Shown one piece after another: positions 24,277-32,419 of a DNA stretch of 64,000 nt. The notes beneath the pieces were generated by a model. That model saw nothing but the letters and a program-made list of their open reading frames with translations. It made no database searches and was not told the origin of the DNA. Where the stretch lies: contig JAHLLQ010000003.1 in assembly GCA_020444065.1 (NCBI GenBank), positions 568,979 to 632,978 of the forward strand. Direction: 5' to 3'. Source of the DNA: a bacterium (GTDB taxonomy: Bacteria; Sumerlaeota; Sumerlaeia; SLMS01; JAHLLQ01). A program made the position numbers and the translations under genes. Every line of letters starts with the position of its first letter. The first letter of the stretch is position 1.

Positions 24277-25874
24277 CGGCGAAACGCAATGTCGTGATCG
24301 GTTTGCTGGGCGTGACGCTGGATCAGGGCAAGAACCGCAAGCGCTGGTCGCACTGGCGCCCGACGGTTTCGATCTGCCAGCACGAGGATTTTCTCGTCGA
24401 TCGGTTCGAGCTCCTTTTCCAGGAGGAATTCCGCGATCTTGCAAACGTCGTCGTGCGCGACATCGAATCCGTCTCGCCGGAAACGGAGGTACGGCTGACT
24501 GAGGTTCCATTGCCGAATCCTTGGGACTTCGAAGGCGTGTACGGGGCACTGCTCGACTTCGCGATGCAATACAAGTTCAACTCCGAGAAGGAGCGGTACT
24601 TCGTCCACATCACAACGGGTAGTCACGTCGCGCAGATCTGCCTCTTCCTGCTGACCGAGGCGCGCTACATGCCCGGCGTTCTCTTGCAGAGCAGCCCGAA
24701 GAGCGAGCCGCGCAACATTGCCGGGACGCTTTCGACGGTGGATCTCGACTTGTCGAAGTACGACGCGATTGCGTCGCGCTTCGCAACGGTACGGCGCGAG
24801 GGATTGAGTTTCCTGAAGGATGGGATTGAGACCCGCAGCAAAACCTTCAACGAAACGATCGAGCGCATCGAACGCGTTGCGATCGCATCGCGCGCACCGA
24901 TTCTGATGATGGGGCCGACGGGTGCGGGCAAATCGCGCCTCGCGCGGCGCATCTACGAGTTGAAGAAGCAACGCCGACGCTTGGACGGTCCGCTGATTGA
25001 AGTCAACTGCGCGACCATCCGCGGCGAAGGCGCGATGTCGGCGCTATTCGGCCACACCAAAGGCGCGTTCACCGGCGCCGCCGGTTCGCGCGACGGCATG
25101 TTGCTCGCCGCCAACAAAGGTATTCTGTTTCTTGACGAAATCGGTGAACTCGGGTCTGACGAGCAGGCGATGTTGCTGGGTGCCATCGAGGAGAAGCGTT
25201 TCTATCCGCTCGGGTCCGACCGCGCGGTCACCAGCGACTTCCAACTGATTGCCGGCACGAATCGCGATCTTGCCGCGGCGTGTCGCAAGGGCCAGTTCCG
25301 CGAGGATCTCTTCGCGCGCATTAACTTGTGGACGTTTCGTCTGCCGGGCCTCGCGGAACGCCGCGAGGACATCGCGCCGAACCTCGACTATGAGCTCGAA
25401 CGATTCGCCCGCGAACAAGGCAGTCGTGTGACGATCAACAAGGAAGCGCGTACGCGGTTCTTGCGCTTTGCTGAATCGCCGGATGCGCTCTGGCCGGCCA
25501 GCTTTCGAGATCTTGGCGCGGCCGTGATGCGCATGGCGACGTTGTGCGACGGCGGCCGCATCAACGTGCGGATTGTCGAGGAGGAAATCGGACGAATGCG
25601 CGATCAGTGGCGCGATGCCGCCACTCCAACCAGTCCGGGTGACCCACTCTTGCCGCGCTTCCTGAGTGGCGACGAAATCGACGCGCTCGACCTGTTCGAC
25701 CGCGTGCAACTGGAGCATGTGCTCCTCGTTTGTCGCCAGTCACGCAGCCTGTCCGACGCCGGTCGCACCTTGTTCCAGGCTTCGCTGTCTCGCCGGAAGT
25801 CCTCCAACGATGCGGATCGGCTGCGGAAGTACCTGGCCAAGTTCGGCCTGGAGTGGAAGCAGATCGCTCGATGA
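24273..25874 (+). CDS. rtcR: RtcR, sigma-54-dependent activator with CARF sensor domain
   Basis: A 533-residue bacterial enhancer-binding protein. The N-terminal RtcR/CARF domain (about 1-180) includes VVIGLLGVTLDQGK, HEDFLVDRFELLF and YFVHITTGSHVAQICLFLLTEARYMPGVLLQSSP. The AAA+ domain has Walker A GPTGAGKS (214-221), the sigma-54-contacting GAFTGA loop (264-269) and Walker B ILFLDE (284-289). The C-terminal region ends with a helix-turn-helix-like segment (LLVCRQSRSLSDAGRTLF...DRLRKYLAKFGL). RtcR silences itself through the CARF domain until RNA damage, reportedly tRNA fragments with cyclic ends, relieves it. The start overlaps the methyltransferase stop. It is divergent to the operon it should control. 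Confidence 0.96.
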   Translation: MTAKRNVVIGLLGVTLDQGKNRKRWSHWRPTVSICQHEDFLVDRFELLFQEEFRDLANVVVRDIESVSPETEVRLTEVPLPNPWDFEGVYGALLDFAMQYKFNSEKERYFVHITTGSHVAQICLFLLTEARYMPGVLLQSSPKSEPRNIAGTLSTVDLDLSKYDAIASRFATVRREGLSFLKDGIETRSKTFNETIERIERVAIASRAPILMMGPTGAGKSRLARRIYELKKQRRRLDGPLIEVNCATIRGEGAMSALFGHTKGAFTGAAGSRDGMLLAANKGILFLDEIGELGSDEQAMLLGAIEEKRFYPLGSDRAVTSDFQLIAGTNRDLAAACRKGQFREDLFARINLWTFRLPGLAERREDIAPNLDYELERFAREQGSRVTINKEARTRFLRFAESPDALWPASFRDLGAAVMRMATLCDGGRINVRIVEEEIGRMRDQWRDAATPTSPGDPLLPRFLSGDEIDALDLFDRVQLEHVLLVCRQSRSLSDAGRTLFQASLSRRKSSNDADRLRKYLAKFGLEWKQIAR

Positions 25875-25881
25875 GCTTCCG

Positions 25882-26406
25882 CTAATCCTCATCCACCCAG
25901 GCGTCCGCTTGTTGATCTGCGGGCAGGGGCAGCATGGCGTGGACTCCGTACTCGTGAACCAGCATTCCGCCCTGATGGGCCGTGTTGACCAGCAGCAACA
26001 GGGAGCCGGCGTAGAGCAGGACGAACACGCCGTGAGACGGGATGGCGAACTTCCACTTCAACGGGTGCTTGATGGCGAGCGGAATAATCACCAACAGCGC
26101 GTAGATCGATGTCAGGATTGCGAAGACGATTTCGGTCTTCTCGGCCAGTTCTTCGTGGTGTTCCAGTGTGGCCGAGATGGCCGGTGTGCGCATGGCAAGT
26201 TCGCCGGCGGCTTCGCCGGTCGAGGCGGCGACGAAGGTGCTGATGCTTCCGAGCACCATCAGGCTGAGTGCGGCGATGTGAAACCACTTCCCGTTCTTGG
26301 GGAAAAACAATCCGGCTATAACGAACAGCGGGGCAACCATCAGCAGTGCAATGGGGAAGTGGATAATCAACGGATGCATTGCATCCCATGTTGGAATCTG
26401 TGGCAT
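25882..26406 (-). CDS. DUF2231 membrane protein
   Basis: A 174-residue inner-membrane protein with four helices. The DUF2231 hallmark HPLIIHFPIALLMVAPLFVIAGLFF is at the N-terminus, then HIAALSLMVLGSISTFVAASTG, a His/Glu-rich loop (ATLEHHEELAEKTE) that could bind heme or metal, FAILTSIYALLVIIPLAI and HGVFVLLYAGSLLLLVNTAHQGG. Homologues are thought to be redox or heme-linked, without a firm function. It is convergent with rtcR (seven bases apart) and lies downstream of the exported rubrerythrin on the same strand; a strong hairpin between them suggests separate transcripts. Confidence 0.85.
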   Translation of the reverse strand: MPQIPTWDAMHPLIIHFPIALLMVAPLFVIAGLFFPKNGKWFHIAALSLMVLGSISTFVAASTGEAAGELAMRTPAISATLEHHEELAEKTEIVFAILTSIYALLVIIPLAIKHPLKWKFAIPSHGVFVLLYAGSLLLLVNTAHQGGMLVHEYGVHAMLPLPADQQADAWVDED

Positions 26407-26448
26407 GATATTCCTCCCTGATCCTTTGTTTGCGAGTGTGGATGTGAA

Positions 26449-26482
26449 GCGCCCGTGCCCGGAATGTGTTGGGCACGGGCGC
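26449..26482 (-). terminator. Strong hairpin after the rubrerythrin gene
   Basis: A perfect 12-base stem, GCGCCCGTGCCC (26449-26460) and GGGCACGGGCGC (26471-26482), with a ten-base loop, 47 bases beyond the rubrerythrin stop. No strong U-tract follows on the minus strand, so termination efficiency is uncertain. Confidence 0.6.
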
Positions 26483-26529
26483 GTGGGGGTAATGCGTTCC
26501 GCGATTGGAACGCGTGCACAGGTGGAGGC

Positions 26530-27228
26530 TTACTTGACGGCGATGAAGGTGCTCGTGCGCGTGAAGCACACCGGGCACTTGCTCAAGCCGTTCATCTCAT
26601 CTTCGCGCATGGTCTCGCCACAGGTCGGGCAGACGTACCATGTCACGCCGGTAGAGTCCTTGTAGCTCATCAGCTTCTCGCCGGCTTCGGTGTAGTACTG
26701 CGCGTGCTGCGCCTCGGCGCTCTGCGCGTAGTTGAACGTGCGCAGCGCTTCGCGGTTCCGGTCGCGGCGAGCGATATTCAGATAGGCAGGATACATCACG
26801 TCGCGCTCAAAGGACTCGCCGGCCACGGCGTCCTTCAGGTTGTCGGCGGTCGTCTTGATTTCCGGCAGCTTGACATCGGCGGTCGGTTCGGCGCCGAGGG
26901 AACGGATCACGTCGGCGTGGTTTTCAGCGTGAATCTGCTCGGCGCGAGCAGCCGCACGGAACAGGCTGGCGACAGCCCCAAAGCCTTCCTCATCGGCCTT
27001 CTTGGAGTAGGCCAGGTACTTCGCGTGGGCGTTCATCTCGCCATTGAAAGCGGCCTGCAAATTGTCGAGCGTTGTGCCCGGTTTGAAATCGGACTCGGCG
27101 GTCTTGGCGGGGGCTTCGATCAGAACATCGTCGCCGGCCATCGGGGAGTTTTCGCCTTCGGCGCGGGAGACTGCAGTGGTTCCGAAAATGGCGGCTGCGA
27201 TCAGGAGCATCGTTGCGAACTTCTTCAT
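26530..27228 (-). CDS. Exported rubrerythrin-like di-iron protein
   Basis: A 232-residue protein combining a Sec signal peptide (MKKFATMLLIAAAIFGTTAVSRA, likely cut after Ala23) with a ferritin-like four-helix domain. Likely di-iron ligands are Glu64, Glu97/His100 (RAEQIHAENH), Glu138 (AGESFERD) and Glu172/His175 (AEAQHAQYY). A C-terminal rubredoxin-type zinc/iron knuckle has Cys200, Cys203, Cys218 and Cys221 (CPTCGE, CPVC). Rubrerythrins reduce peroxide and are normally cytoplasmic; an exported form is unusual and suggests peroxide detoxification or metal handling in the periplasm. Confidence 0.88.
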   Translation of the reverse strand: MKKFATMLLIAAAIFGTTAVSRAEGENSPMAGDDVLIEAPAKTAESDFKPGTTLDNLQAAFNGEMNAHAKYLAYSKKADEEGFGAVASLFRAAARAEQIHAENHADVIRSLGAEPTADVKLPEIKTTADNLKDAVAGESFERDVMYPAYLNIARRDRNREALRTFNYAQSAEAQHAQYYTEAGEKLMSYKDSTGVTWYVCPTCGETMREDEMNGLSKCPVCFTRTSTFIAVK

Positions 27229-27638
27229 GTTTCATTCCTCCAGTTGGTCATTCTGAAATTGGTTTCTTCAGTCGGGCCACTGAGGGAGCAGTCCATGTGC
27301 CACGGGCTGATTTGGGCCTAAGTGTATTGGAATGAGCAGTATGCAGAAAGAGCGTTGAAGGAAATGCTGGAGCCGACCGGCGGGAAATTACATTGCCGTT
27401 TCGGAATGGTTTATCCAAATTACACACTTTTGAGGGCAAATGAGTTAATTGAGGAGTCAATACGCTCTTCTTGAAATCTCGATTACGATGTCGAGCACCG
27501 CTTCGCTGAGCACGAATGGATCGTGCGATCAGAATTCAGAACATTGGGCGCTGCGTGGCACTCTCCCTTCCCTGGCATTGACACCCCAGCCGTCCCTCAC
27601 TTTCCTCGGTGGAGTCTAATTCGACCCAGGGCGTTTTT
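27229..27638. other. 410-base intergenic region between divergent genes
   Basis: No supported gene was found here. It holds the second copy of the dispersed repeat (27480-27515) and must contain the promoters of the rubrerythrin and the GT2 gene. A TTGACA at 27578-27583 has no good -10 partner. Confidence 0.5.
27480..27515. repeat. Dispersed palindromic repeat, copy 2
   Basis: CGATTACGA followed, after three variable bases, by the 24-base core identical to 16793-16816. Downstream GCACGA and TCGTGC (about 27510-27527) can pair. The left inverted arm seen in copy 1 is absent here, so this copy looks truncated. Confidence 0.6.
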
Positions 27639-28370
27639 GTGAGCGACTCGACTGCCAGCCCCTTTCTGTCCGTTATCATCCCCGCCTACAACGAGGAGAA
27701 GCGTCTTCCTGCGACCCTCGAGCAGGTGCAGGATTATCTGGCAGGACAGGATTATGAGTGGGAAGTCCTTGTGGTGGATGATGGCTCTAAGGATCGGACG
27801 ATTGAGGTGGCCGAGGAAGTCTTCCGCGATCCGCGATGCCGCGTCGTGCGCAATCCGCGCAACATGGGAAAGGGTGCCACGATTCGCAACGGTATGATGC
27901 AAGCCCGCGGCGAGTTGCGTTTGTTCACCGATGCGGATAACTCGACGCCGATCGAGGAGACGGGGAAACTCGTTGAACGCATGATGGCCGAAAGCGCGGA
28001 TGTCGCGGTCGGTTCGCGCGCCATCGAAGGTGCGAACGTCGAGGTCCACCAACCGTTCTATCGCGAATGGATGGGGCGCACATTCAACTTGATCGTGCAG
28101 CTCTTTGCGCTTCGAGGAATCAAAGATACTCAGTGCGGCTTCAAGATCTTCACAAAGGACGCTGCCGAGTACGTTTTCCCGCGCCAGCAGATGGACGGGT
28201 TCTCCTTCGACGTCGAAGTGCTCTTCCTGGCTCAACGCAAGGGCTTCAAGATCGTCGAGGTGCCGGTGCGTTGGATCAACAGCCCGGCGTCGCGCGTCTC
28301 GCCGCTATCCGACTCGGCAAAGATGTTCGTCGACGTGATGAAGCTGCGCTTCCGCAAAGTGGAAGACTAA
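27639..28370 (+). CDS. Family 2 glycosyltransferase (dolichyl-phosphate glucosyltransferase-like)
   Basis: A 243-residue GT2 enzyme without membrane helices. The catalytic signature is complete: SVIIPAYNEEKRLPATL, VLVVDDGSKDRT, NMGKGATIRNGM, the metal-binding DADNSTP, VAVGSRAIEG, and the C-terminal KDTQCGFKIFTKDAAEYVF typical of the ALG5-like group. These enzymes transfer glucose from UDP-glucose to polyprenyl phosphate. GTG 27639 follows CAGGG seven bases upstream and is preferred to a GTG at 27609 with no ribosome site. The gene stands alone. Confidence 0.9.
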   Translation: MSDSTASPFLSVIIPAYNEEKRLPATLEQVQDYLAGQDYEWEVLVVDDGSKDRTIEVAEEVFRDPRCRVVRNPRNMGKGATIRNGMMQARGELRLFTDADNSTPIEETGKLVERMMAESADVAVGSRAIEGANVEVHQPFYREWMGRTFNLIVQLFALRGIKDTQCGFKIFTKDAAEYVFPRQQMDGFSFDVEVLFLAQRKGFKIVEVPVRWINSPASRVSPLSDSAKMFVDVMKLRFRKVED

Positions 28371-28396
28371 AGGTCGAGCTTCAAGTCGTCTGTTTC

Positions 28397-29524
28397 TCAC
28401 GTATCGAAATCCAGATCCAGATCCAGCGCAGGGATACTCAGCGTATCGTCGCCGTCCTTTTCCGGATCGGCAGACTTCTTCTTCTTTGAAGTCTGGCGAG
28501 GAATCCGGTCTCCGGATGGGATCGGTGGGGGAGTAGAGCGCGGCATGGGCGGCTCCAACTCCGGCGGGGTCTTCTTGGGGGGAGGAGGAGCTTCGTCTTC
28601 CTCTTCCATTTTCTCCATGGCCTCGAGAGCGCCGCCGACGATATCGCCGTCCGAATCGAAAGCGTCCATCGCATCGAGTGCACCGCCGGTCGGCAGCGGC
28701 GTCTCTTCCATGACCGGATGCGCCTTTGCTTTGCCCGGAGGGGGGCTGCCCTTTGGCGGCATCTGTGATTCCGGAACCTCTGCCACTTGTTCTTGAGCCT
28801 GGTTTGCGGGACCTTCATCCATGACACGAGCGGCTTCGAGCAGCAACGATTCCGTCGGCGAGTCGTTCGTCTTCTCGGAGGAAAGCAGGGCGTCGTAAAC
28901 GACGATGCGGCCCTCGCTCCATTGCATCAAATCGAGGATCGCCGAGAAGCCATGCATGGCGCCGGCTTCGATGTGGCTGATCTGGCCTTTGCGCATATAG
29001 ATCGATCCGACCCGTCCGTCGCGCGCAAAGATCCGCATCGTGCGGTTGCAGCGCTTCTGATAGAACATCTGGATCAGATCGAGGAGTTCAAGACCGTGCA
29101 AGTGCGGGTGCTTGGGCACTTCGGGGAAGAGCAACTGGCGAATCATATCCGTCAGCCAGTCCACATCGATGGGGCGATCGCAGATGGCGGAGGCGCCGCG
29201 CTTCAACGCTTCGTCGCGCATGCCGGGGCGCATGCCGCTCTTGCCGGATCCGCCAATGAAAATCAGGAAATTGTCGCTGCCGATCTGGTCGCGGATCGGG
29301 TCGATCATGTCCAGGCCCATCACGTCCGGTAGACGCTGGTCCAACAACACGATGCGCGGGCGATTCATCGCCAGGCTCATTGCATCGAAGCCGGACGGCG
29401 CACGGTACACTTCCATCAATTCGGGGAAGGTCGAGTTCAGATGATGTTCGAGTTGGACCGCCTCGTTGGGATTCCCCAAGGCGAGCAGCACGACAATCCG
29501 ATCATGTTCCGCTTCGTGGTCCAT
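28397..29524 (-). CDS. Receiver-PATAN (DUF4388) regulatory protein
   Basis: A 375-residue protein in three parts. Residues 1-130 are a response-regulator receiver with the phospho-Asp region IVLLDQRLPDVMGLDMI and a GG-G loop (IGGSGKSG) in place of the usual Thr/Ser segment. Residues about 140-235 form a PATAN/DUF4388 module (HPHLHGLELLDLIQMFYQKRCNRTMRIF, GSIYMRKGQISHIEAG, GFSAILDLMQWSEGRIVVYD) known from Myxococcus and Deinococcus signalling proteins. The remainder is a long acidic, proline-rich, disordered tail ending LSIPALDLDLDFDT. There is no DNA-binding domain, so output is by protein contact. No histidine kinase is adjacent. Confidence 0.8.
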   Translation of the reverse strand: MDHEAEHDRIVVLLALGNPNEAVQLEHHLNSTFPELMEVYRAPSGFDAMSLAMNRPRIVLLDQRLPDVMGLDMIDPIRDQIGSDNFLIFIGGSGKSGMRPGMRDEALKRGASAICDRPIDVDWLTDMIRQLLFPEVPKHPHLHGLELLDLIQMFYQKRCNRTMRIFARDGRVGSIYMRKGQISHIEAGAMHGFSAILDLMQWSEGRIVVYDALLSSEKTNDSPTESLLLEAARVMDEGPANQAQEQVAEVPESQMPPKGSPPPGKAKAHPVMEETPLPTGGALDAMDAFDSDGDIVGGALEAMEKMEEEDEAPPPPKKTPPELEPPMPRSTPPPIPSGDRIPRQTSKKKKSADPEKDGDDTLSIPALDLDLDFDT

Positions 29525-29721
29525 TCTGCCCCCGGGTCGGAGTGACTGATGCCGTCGGACACATCAAGACTGCTCCGGCTTCCCACCGAAACCGAAGCAG
29601 TAATGCGTACTGTGGGGGGTCCTGGCGCCGCATGTCAATGGACTACCCACAATCTATCCCAAGCAGCAAAGTCGCCTGACGGCACAGTGTCCACCTGTTT
29701 CTTACCGTTCTGCACAAGATG

Positions 29722-30459
29722 TCAGTTGTTTTCGGGGAAGCTCTTTCGGATTTCTGCGCCCGTCAAGGGCCTCCACTTGCCGGGCTCCATGCCGCGCAGC
29801 CTGAGCCCGCCAATCCGGACGCGCAGCAGCCGATCGACGCGAACACCGAGGGCCTCGAACATTCGGCGGACCTGGCGGTTGCGACCTTCGTGGATGATGA
29901 TTCGATAGAGGACGCCGCGCTTTGTTTCCTGGCGATCGAGCTGCGCCGGCGCCGCCGGGCCATCCTCCAGATCGATACCGTCGCGGATGCGCGTTTCTTC
30001 CTCGGGCGTGAGCTCGCGATTCAGCCAGGCAAGGTACTCTTTCTCGACGTGATTCGATGGGTGGGTCAGGCGATGCACGAGGTCGCCATCGGTGGTCAGC
30101 AGCAGCAGCCCTTCGCTGAAGAAGTCGAGACGACCCACGTAGAGCAGCCGGTCTGCATCGTCGGCGTATTCTTCCGGCAAGACGTCGTAGATCGTCCGGC
30201 GATCTTGCGGATCGCCTCGACTGACCAGCACGCGGCGCGGCTTGTTGACCATCAGCGTCAGTTGCTCTTGCGCCAATTGCAGCAGTTGGCCGTCCAGTTC
30301 GACTTTGTCTGTCTTCGGATCGATTTGCGTTGCGAGGTTTGTTTCCACGGCGCCGTTCACAGAAACGCGACCGGCCTGGACGATCTCCTCGGCCTTGCGA
30401 CGCGATGCGACGCCGCACCGAGCAAGAAACCGTGAGATTCTCATCGTGGAGGGGGGCAT
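29722..30459 (-). CDS. Pseudouridine synthase, RluB/RsuA family
   Basis: A 245-residue protein modifying uridine in rRNA. The N-terminal S4 RNA-binding domain (RISRFLARCGVASRRKAEEIVQAGRVSVNGAV) precedes the catalytic domain with GRLDFFSEGLLLLTTDGDL, whose Asp is the nucleophile, and EGRNRQVRRMFEALGV. Length and order match RluB (23S U2605) more than RsuA, but the specificity cannot be fixed from sequence reading. ATG 30459 or 30444 could be the start; neither has a strong Shine-Dalgarno. It lies downstream of scpA-scpB, a widely conserved arrangement. Confidence 0.9.
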   Translation of the reverse strand: MPPSTMRISRFLARCGVASRRKAEEIVQAGRVSVNGAVETNLATQIDPKTDKVELDGQLLQLAQEQLTLMVNKPRRVLVSRGDPQDRRTIYDVLPEEYADDADRLLYVGRLDFFSEGLLLLTTDGDLVHRLTHPSNHVEKEYLAWLNRELTPEEETRIRDGIDLEDGPAAPAQLDRQETKRGVLYRIIIHEGRNRQVRRMFEALGVRVDRLLRVRIGGLRLRGMEPGKWRPLTGAEIRKSFPENN

Positions 30460-30483
30460 AGGCTTCAGCAAGGAGCGGTCAAC

Positions 30484-31242
30484 TTACCCGTCGTTGCGCG
30501 ATTCTTCCTCGGCCTCAGTTGGCTCTTCTTGCTGCGGAGGCTGTTCGTTCTCAACGGGGGCCTCTGCGCGACTCTCGTCTTCTTCCGCAGGGGATTCCTC
30601 GACCTCGATGCCTTCCTCTTCGGAGCCCTTCATCTGCGTGGAGATGATTCGCTGCAGATCCGCAAGTGAGGGAAGCTCTTCGAGATTCTTGAGGCCGAAT
30701 GTCTTCAGGAATGTCTCGGTGGTGCCGTAGAGCGAGGGGCGCCCGACGACTTCCTTGTGCCCGACGACTTCGATCAGGCCGGCATCCTGCAGGGCGCGCA
30801 TCACGCCGCCGCAATCGACGCCACGGATCGCTTCGACTTCGGCGCGGACGAGCGGTTGCTTGTAAGCGACGATCGCCAGCGTTTCCATCACAGCCGGGCT
30901 GATCGGATTCTTCTTCCGGTGCTTGTGCAGGGCCAGAACCCAGTCGGCCACCTCGGGGCGTGTGGCGAGCTGATAGCCGCCGGCGACTTCCATCAGCATC
31001 AGGCCGGAGCTGCGCGATTCGTAGCGCTCGCGCAGATCGCCCAGGGCGGCGTCGATCAGTTCCTTGTCCACGCCGCCGGTCAGAAAGTTGAGGCGTTTCA
31101 TGTTCAGCGGCGACGTGGCGGCAAACAGCAAGGCCTCCAGCACGGCCGGTAACTCATCGGGCCGCGGCTGCGGGAGGACTTCCTCCACGGGCTGCTCGGG
31201 TTTCTGGTCTTTCGGGGTCTCTTTGGTTTCTTCAGCCGACAT
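30484..31242 (-). CDS. scpB: Segregation and condensation protein B
   Basis: A 252-residue kleisin-associated winged-helix protein that with ScpA and SMC forms bacterial condensin. The winged-helix cores are seen in LPAVLEALLFAATSPLN, GLMLMEVAGGYQLATRPEVADWV, LSIVAYKQPL-like ETLAIVAYKQPLVRAEVEAIRGVDCGGVM, and GRPSLYGTTETFLKTFGL. The C-terminal 60 residues are an acidic Glu-rich tail. The start MSAEET overlaps the end of scpA; a longer frame inside scpA is spurious. Confidence 0.95.
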   Translation of the reverse strand: MSAEETKETPKDQKPEQPVEEVLPQPRPDELPAVLEALLFAATSPLNMKRLNFLTGGVDKELIDAALGDLRERYESRSSGLMLMEVAGGYQLATRPEVADWVLALHKHRKKNPISPAVMETLAIVAYKQPLVRAEVEAIRGVDCGGVMRALQDAGLIEVVGHKEVVGRPSLYGTTETFLKTFGLKNLEELPSLADLQRIISTQMKGSEEEGIEVEESPAEEDESRAEAPVENEQPPQQEEPTEAEEESRNDG

Positions 31243-32008
31243 AGACGACATTCTCATCCCAGGGGGCGATGAGGATGTCCTCGTAGGTTTCCGCCTGGGC
31301 GATGGTGATTTCCTGGAGCCGTGCCAGCTCCAACAGCGCAAGGAAGAAGCAAATCACCTCTTCCTTGTCAACGCAACGCTCGAAAAGGCGGCCGCAGTTG
31401 ATTTGCCGTTCGCCCCGCAGGCGCTCGCGCACCTCCAGGATCTTCTCGTCGACAGTGAAGCGTTCGCGGTAGACGTGGTGCTCGGCGCGTACGCGGACTT
31501 GTTTCAGAACTTTGACAAAAGCATCGTACAGCAGCCGGATGTCCTGCCGAGGGATCTCCTGCTCCGATCCCGGGATGATCGGAACCACCTGGGCGCGATA
31601 GAAGACGCCGCTGTTGGCTTCCTCCAGATCGCGGAGGTTAGAGCTGATTTCCTTGAACTTACGATACTCGACGAGACGACGGATGAGCTCCTGGGTGGAG
31701 AGGATCTCGTCGATCTCTTCCTCGTCCTGGCCGGCATCTTCCTCCAGCTTCGGCAGGAGAGCACGGGACTTGATATTGAGCAGGGTCGCCGCCATGACCA
31801 GGAAGTCGCCGGCGATCTCCAGATTCAGGTCCGACATCGTCGTGATGTAATCAATGTACTGCTGCGTAATCGTAGAGATCTCAATATCATAGATATCCAT
31901 CTCGTTGACTTTGACGAGATGAAGGAGCAGGTCCAGCGGCCCCTCGAAGATGGGTAGCTGAATGCGCTCGATGGTGGGCAGGGACTCTGAAATGGGCTCG
32001 GCGGTCAC
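31232..32008 (-). CDS. scpA: Segregation and condensation protein A
   Basis: A 258-residue kleisin. The conserved FEGPLDLLLHLVKVNEMDIYDIEISTITQQYIDYI begins about residue 21, followed by DFLVMAATLLNIKSRALLP. The C-terminal winged helix ends with VICFFLALLELARLQEITIAQAETYEDILI. It bridges SMC heads in chromosome condensation. The start codon is GTG at 32008 without a clear ribosome binding site. First gene of scpA-scpB-rluB. Confidence 0.95.
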   Translation of the reverse strand: MTAEPISESLPTIERIQLPIFEGPLDLLLHLVKVNEMDIYDIEISTITQQYIDYITTMSDLNLEIAGDFLVMAATLLNIKSRALLPKLEEDAGQDEEEIDEILSTQELIRRLVEYRKFKEISSNLRDLEEANSGVFYRAQVVPIIPGSEQEIPRQDIRLLYDAFVKVLKQVRVRAEHHVYRERFTVDEKILEVRERLRGERQINCGRLFERCVDKEEVICFFLALLELARLQEITIAQAETYEDILIAPWDENVVYVG

Positions 32009-32419
32009 GCTATCAACAGCTTTCTATGGAAAAGTCTCGAATCTGTGGAAAAGCTTCCGAACTCTTCCTAACCACATCCCGGATTGCAAGGGACAATGAA
32101 CAGCATCAAGGGGTAAAAATGCCGTGCGGAAGAAATGTGGACCGCCGGGGAAGGTGGAGCGTTTCATCGGCGAGGGGGACTTGCACAGCGGTCCAGGCGT
32201 CATTCCCGCTTGCGCCCGTGCGAGGGGGCCCCCTTTAAAACACGCGTTCGAGCGAAAGGCAAGCCGGAGGCGTTGGAGTACGCTGGGAGGGTGGCTTTTC
32301 GCTTGCGCGCGTTTTCGACCGGCGGCTATAGGCCTTCCCGCTCCGGCGGGGAGAATCCCTTCCCGCCCTTTTCAGGAGTTCCCATTGGAGCTCCCCAACC
32401 TGAAGGAGGCTTGTGTTAC
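32009..32419 (+). other. 411-base acpP leader region with extensive RNA secondary structure
   Basis: No gene supported. On the plus strand TGGACCGC (32138-32145) pairs perfectly with GCGGTCCA (32188-32195). A second branched hairpin runs from CGCG at 32243 to CGCG near 32309, including CGAGCGAAA against TTTCGCTTG and an inner GCGT/ACGC. A third hairpin is CTTCCCGC (32334-32341) with GCGGGGAG (32346-32353). The region may be a long 5' leader or a small RNA upstream of acpP. No known riboswitch consensus was recognised. Confidence 0.4.

Noticed and set aside
27556-27570. Second sigma-54-like element TGGCAC before the GT2 gene
   Set aside because: At the -12 position the sequence is TC rather than GC, so the invariant dinucleotide is missing.
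32135-32419. N-terminal extension of acyl carrier protein
   Set aside because: The extension is Arg/Pro-rich and unlike ACP, and a strong AAGGAGG lies just before ATG 32420.
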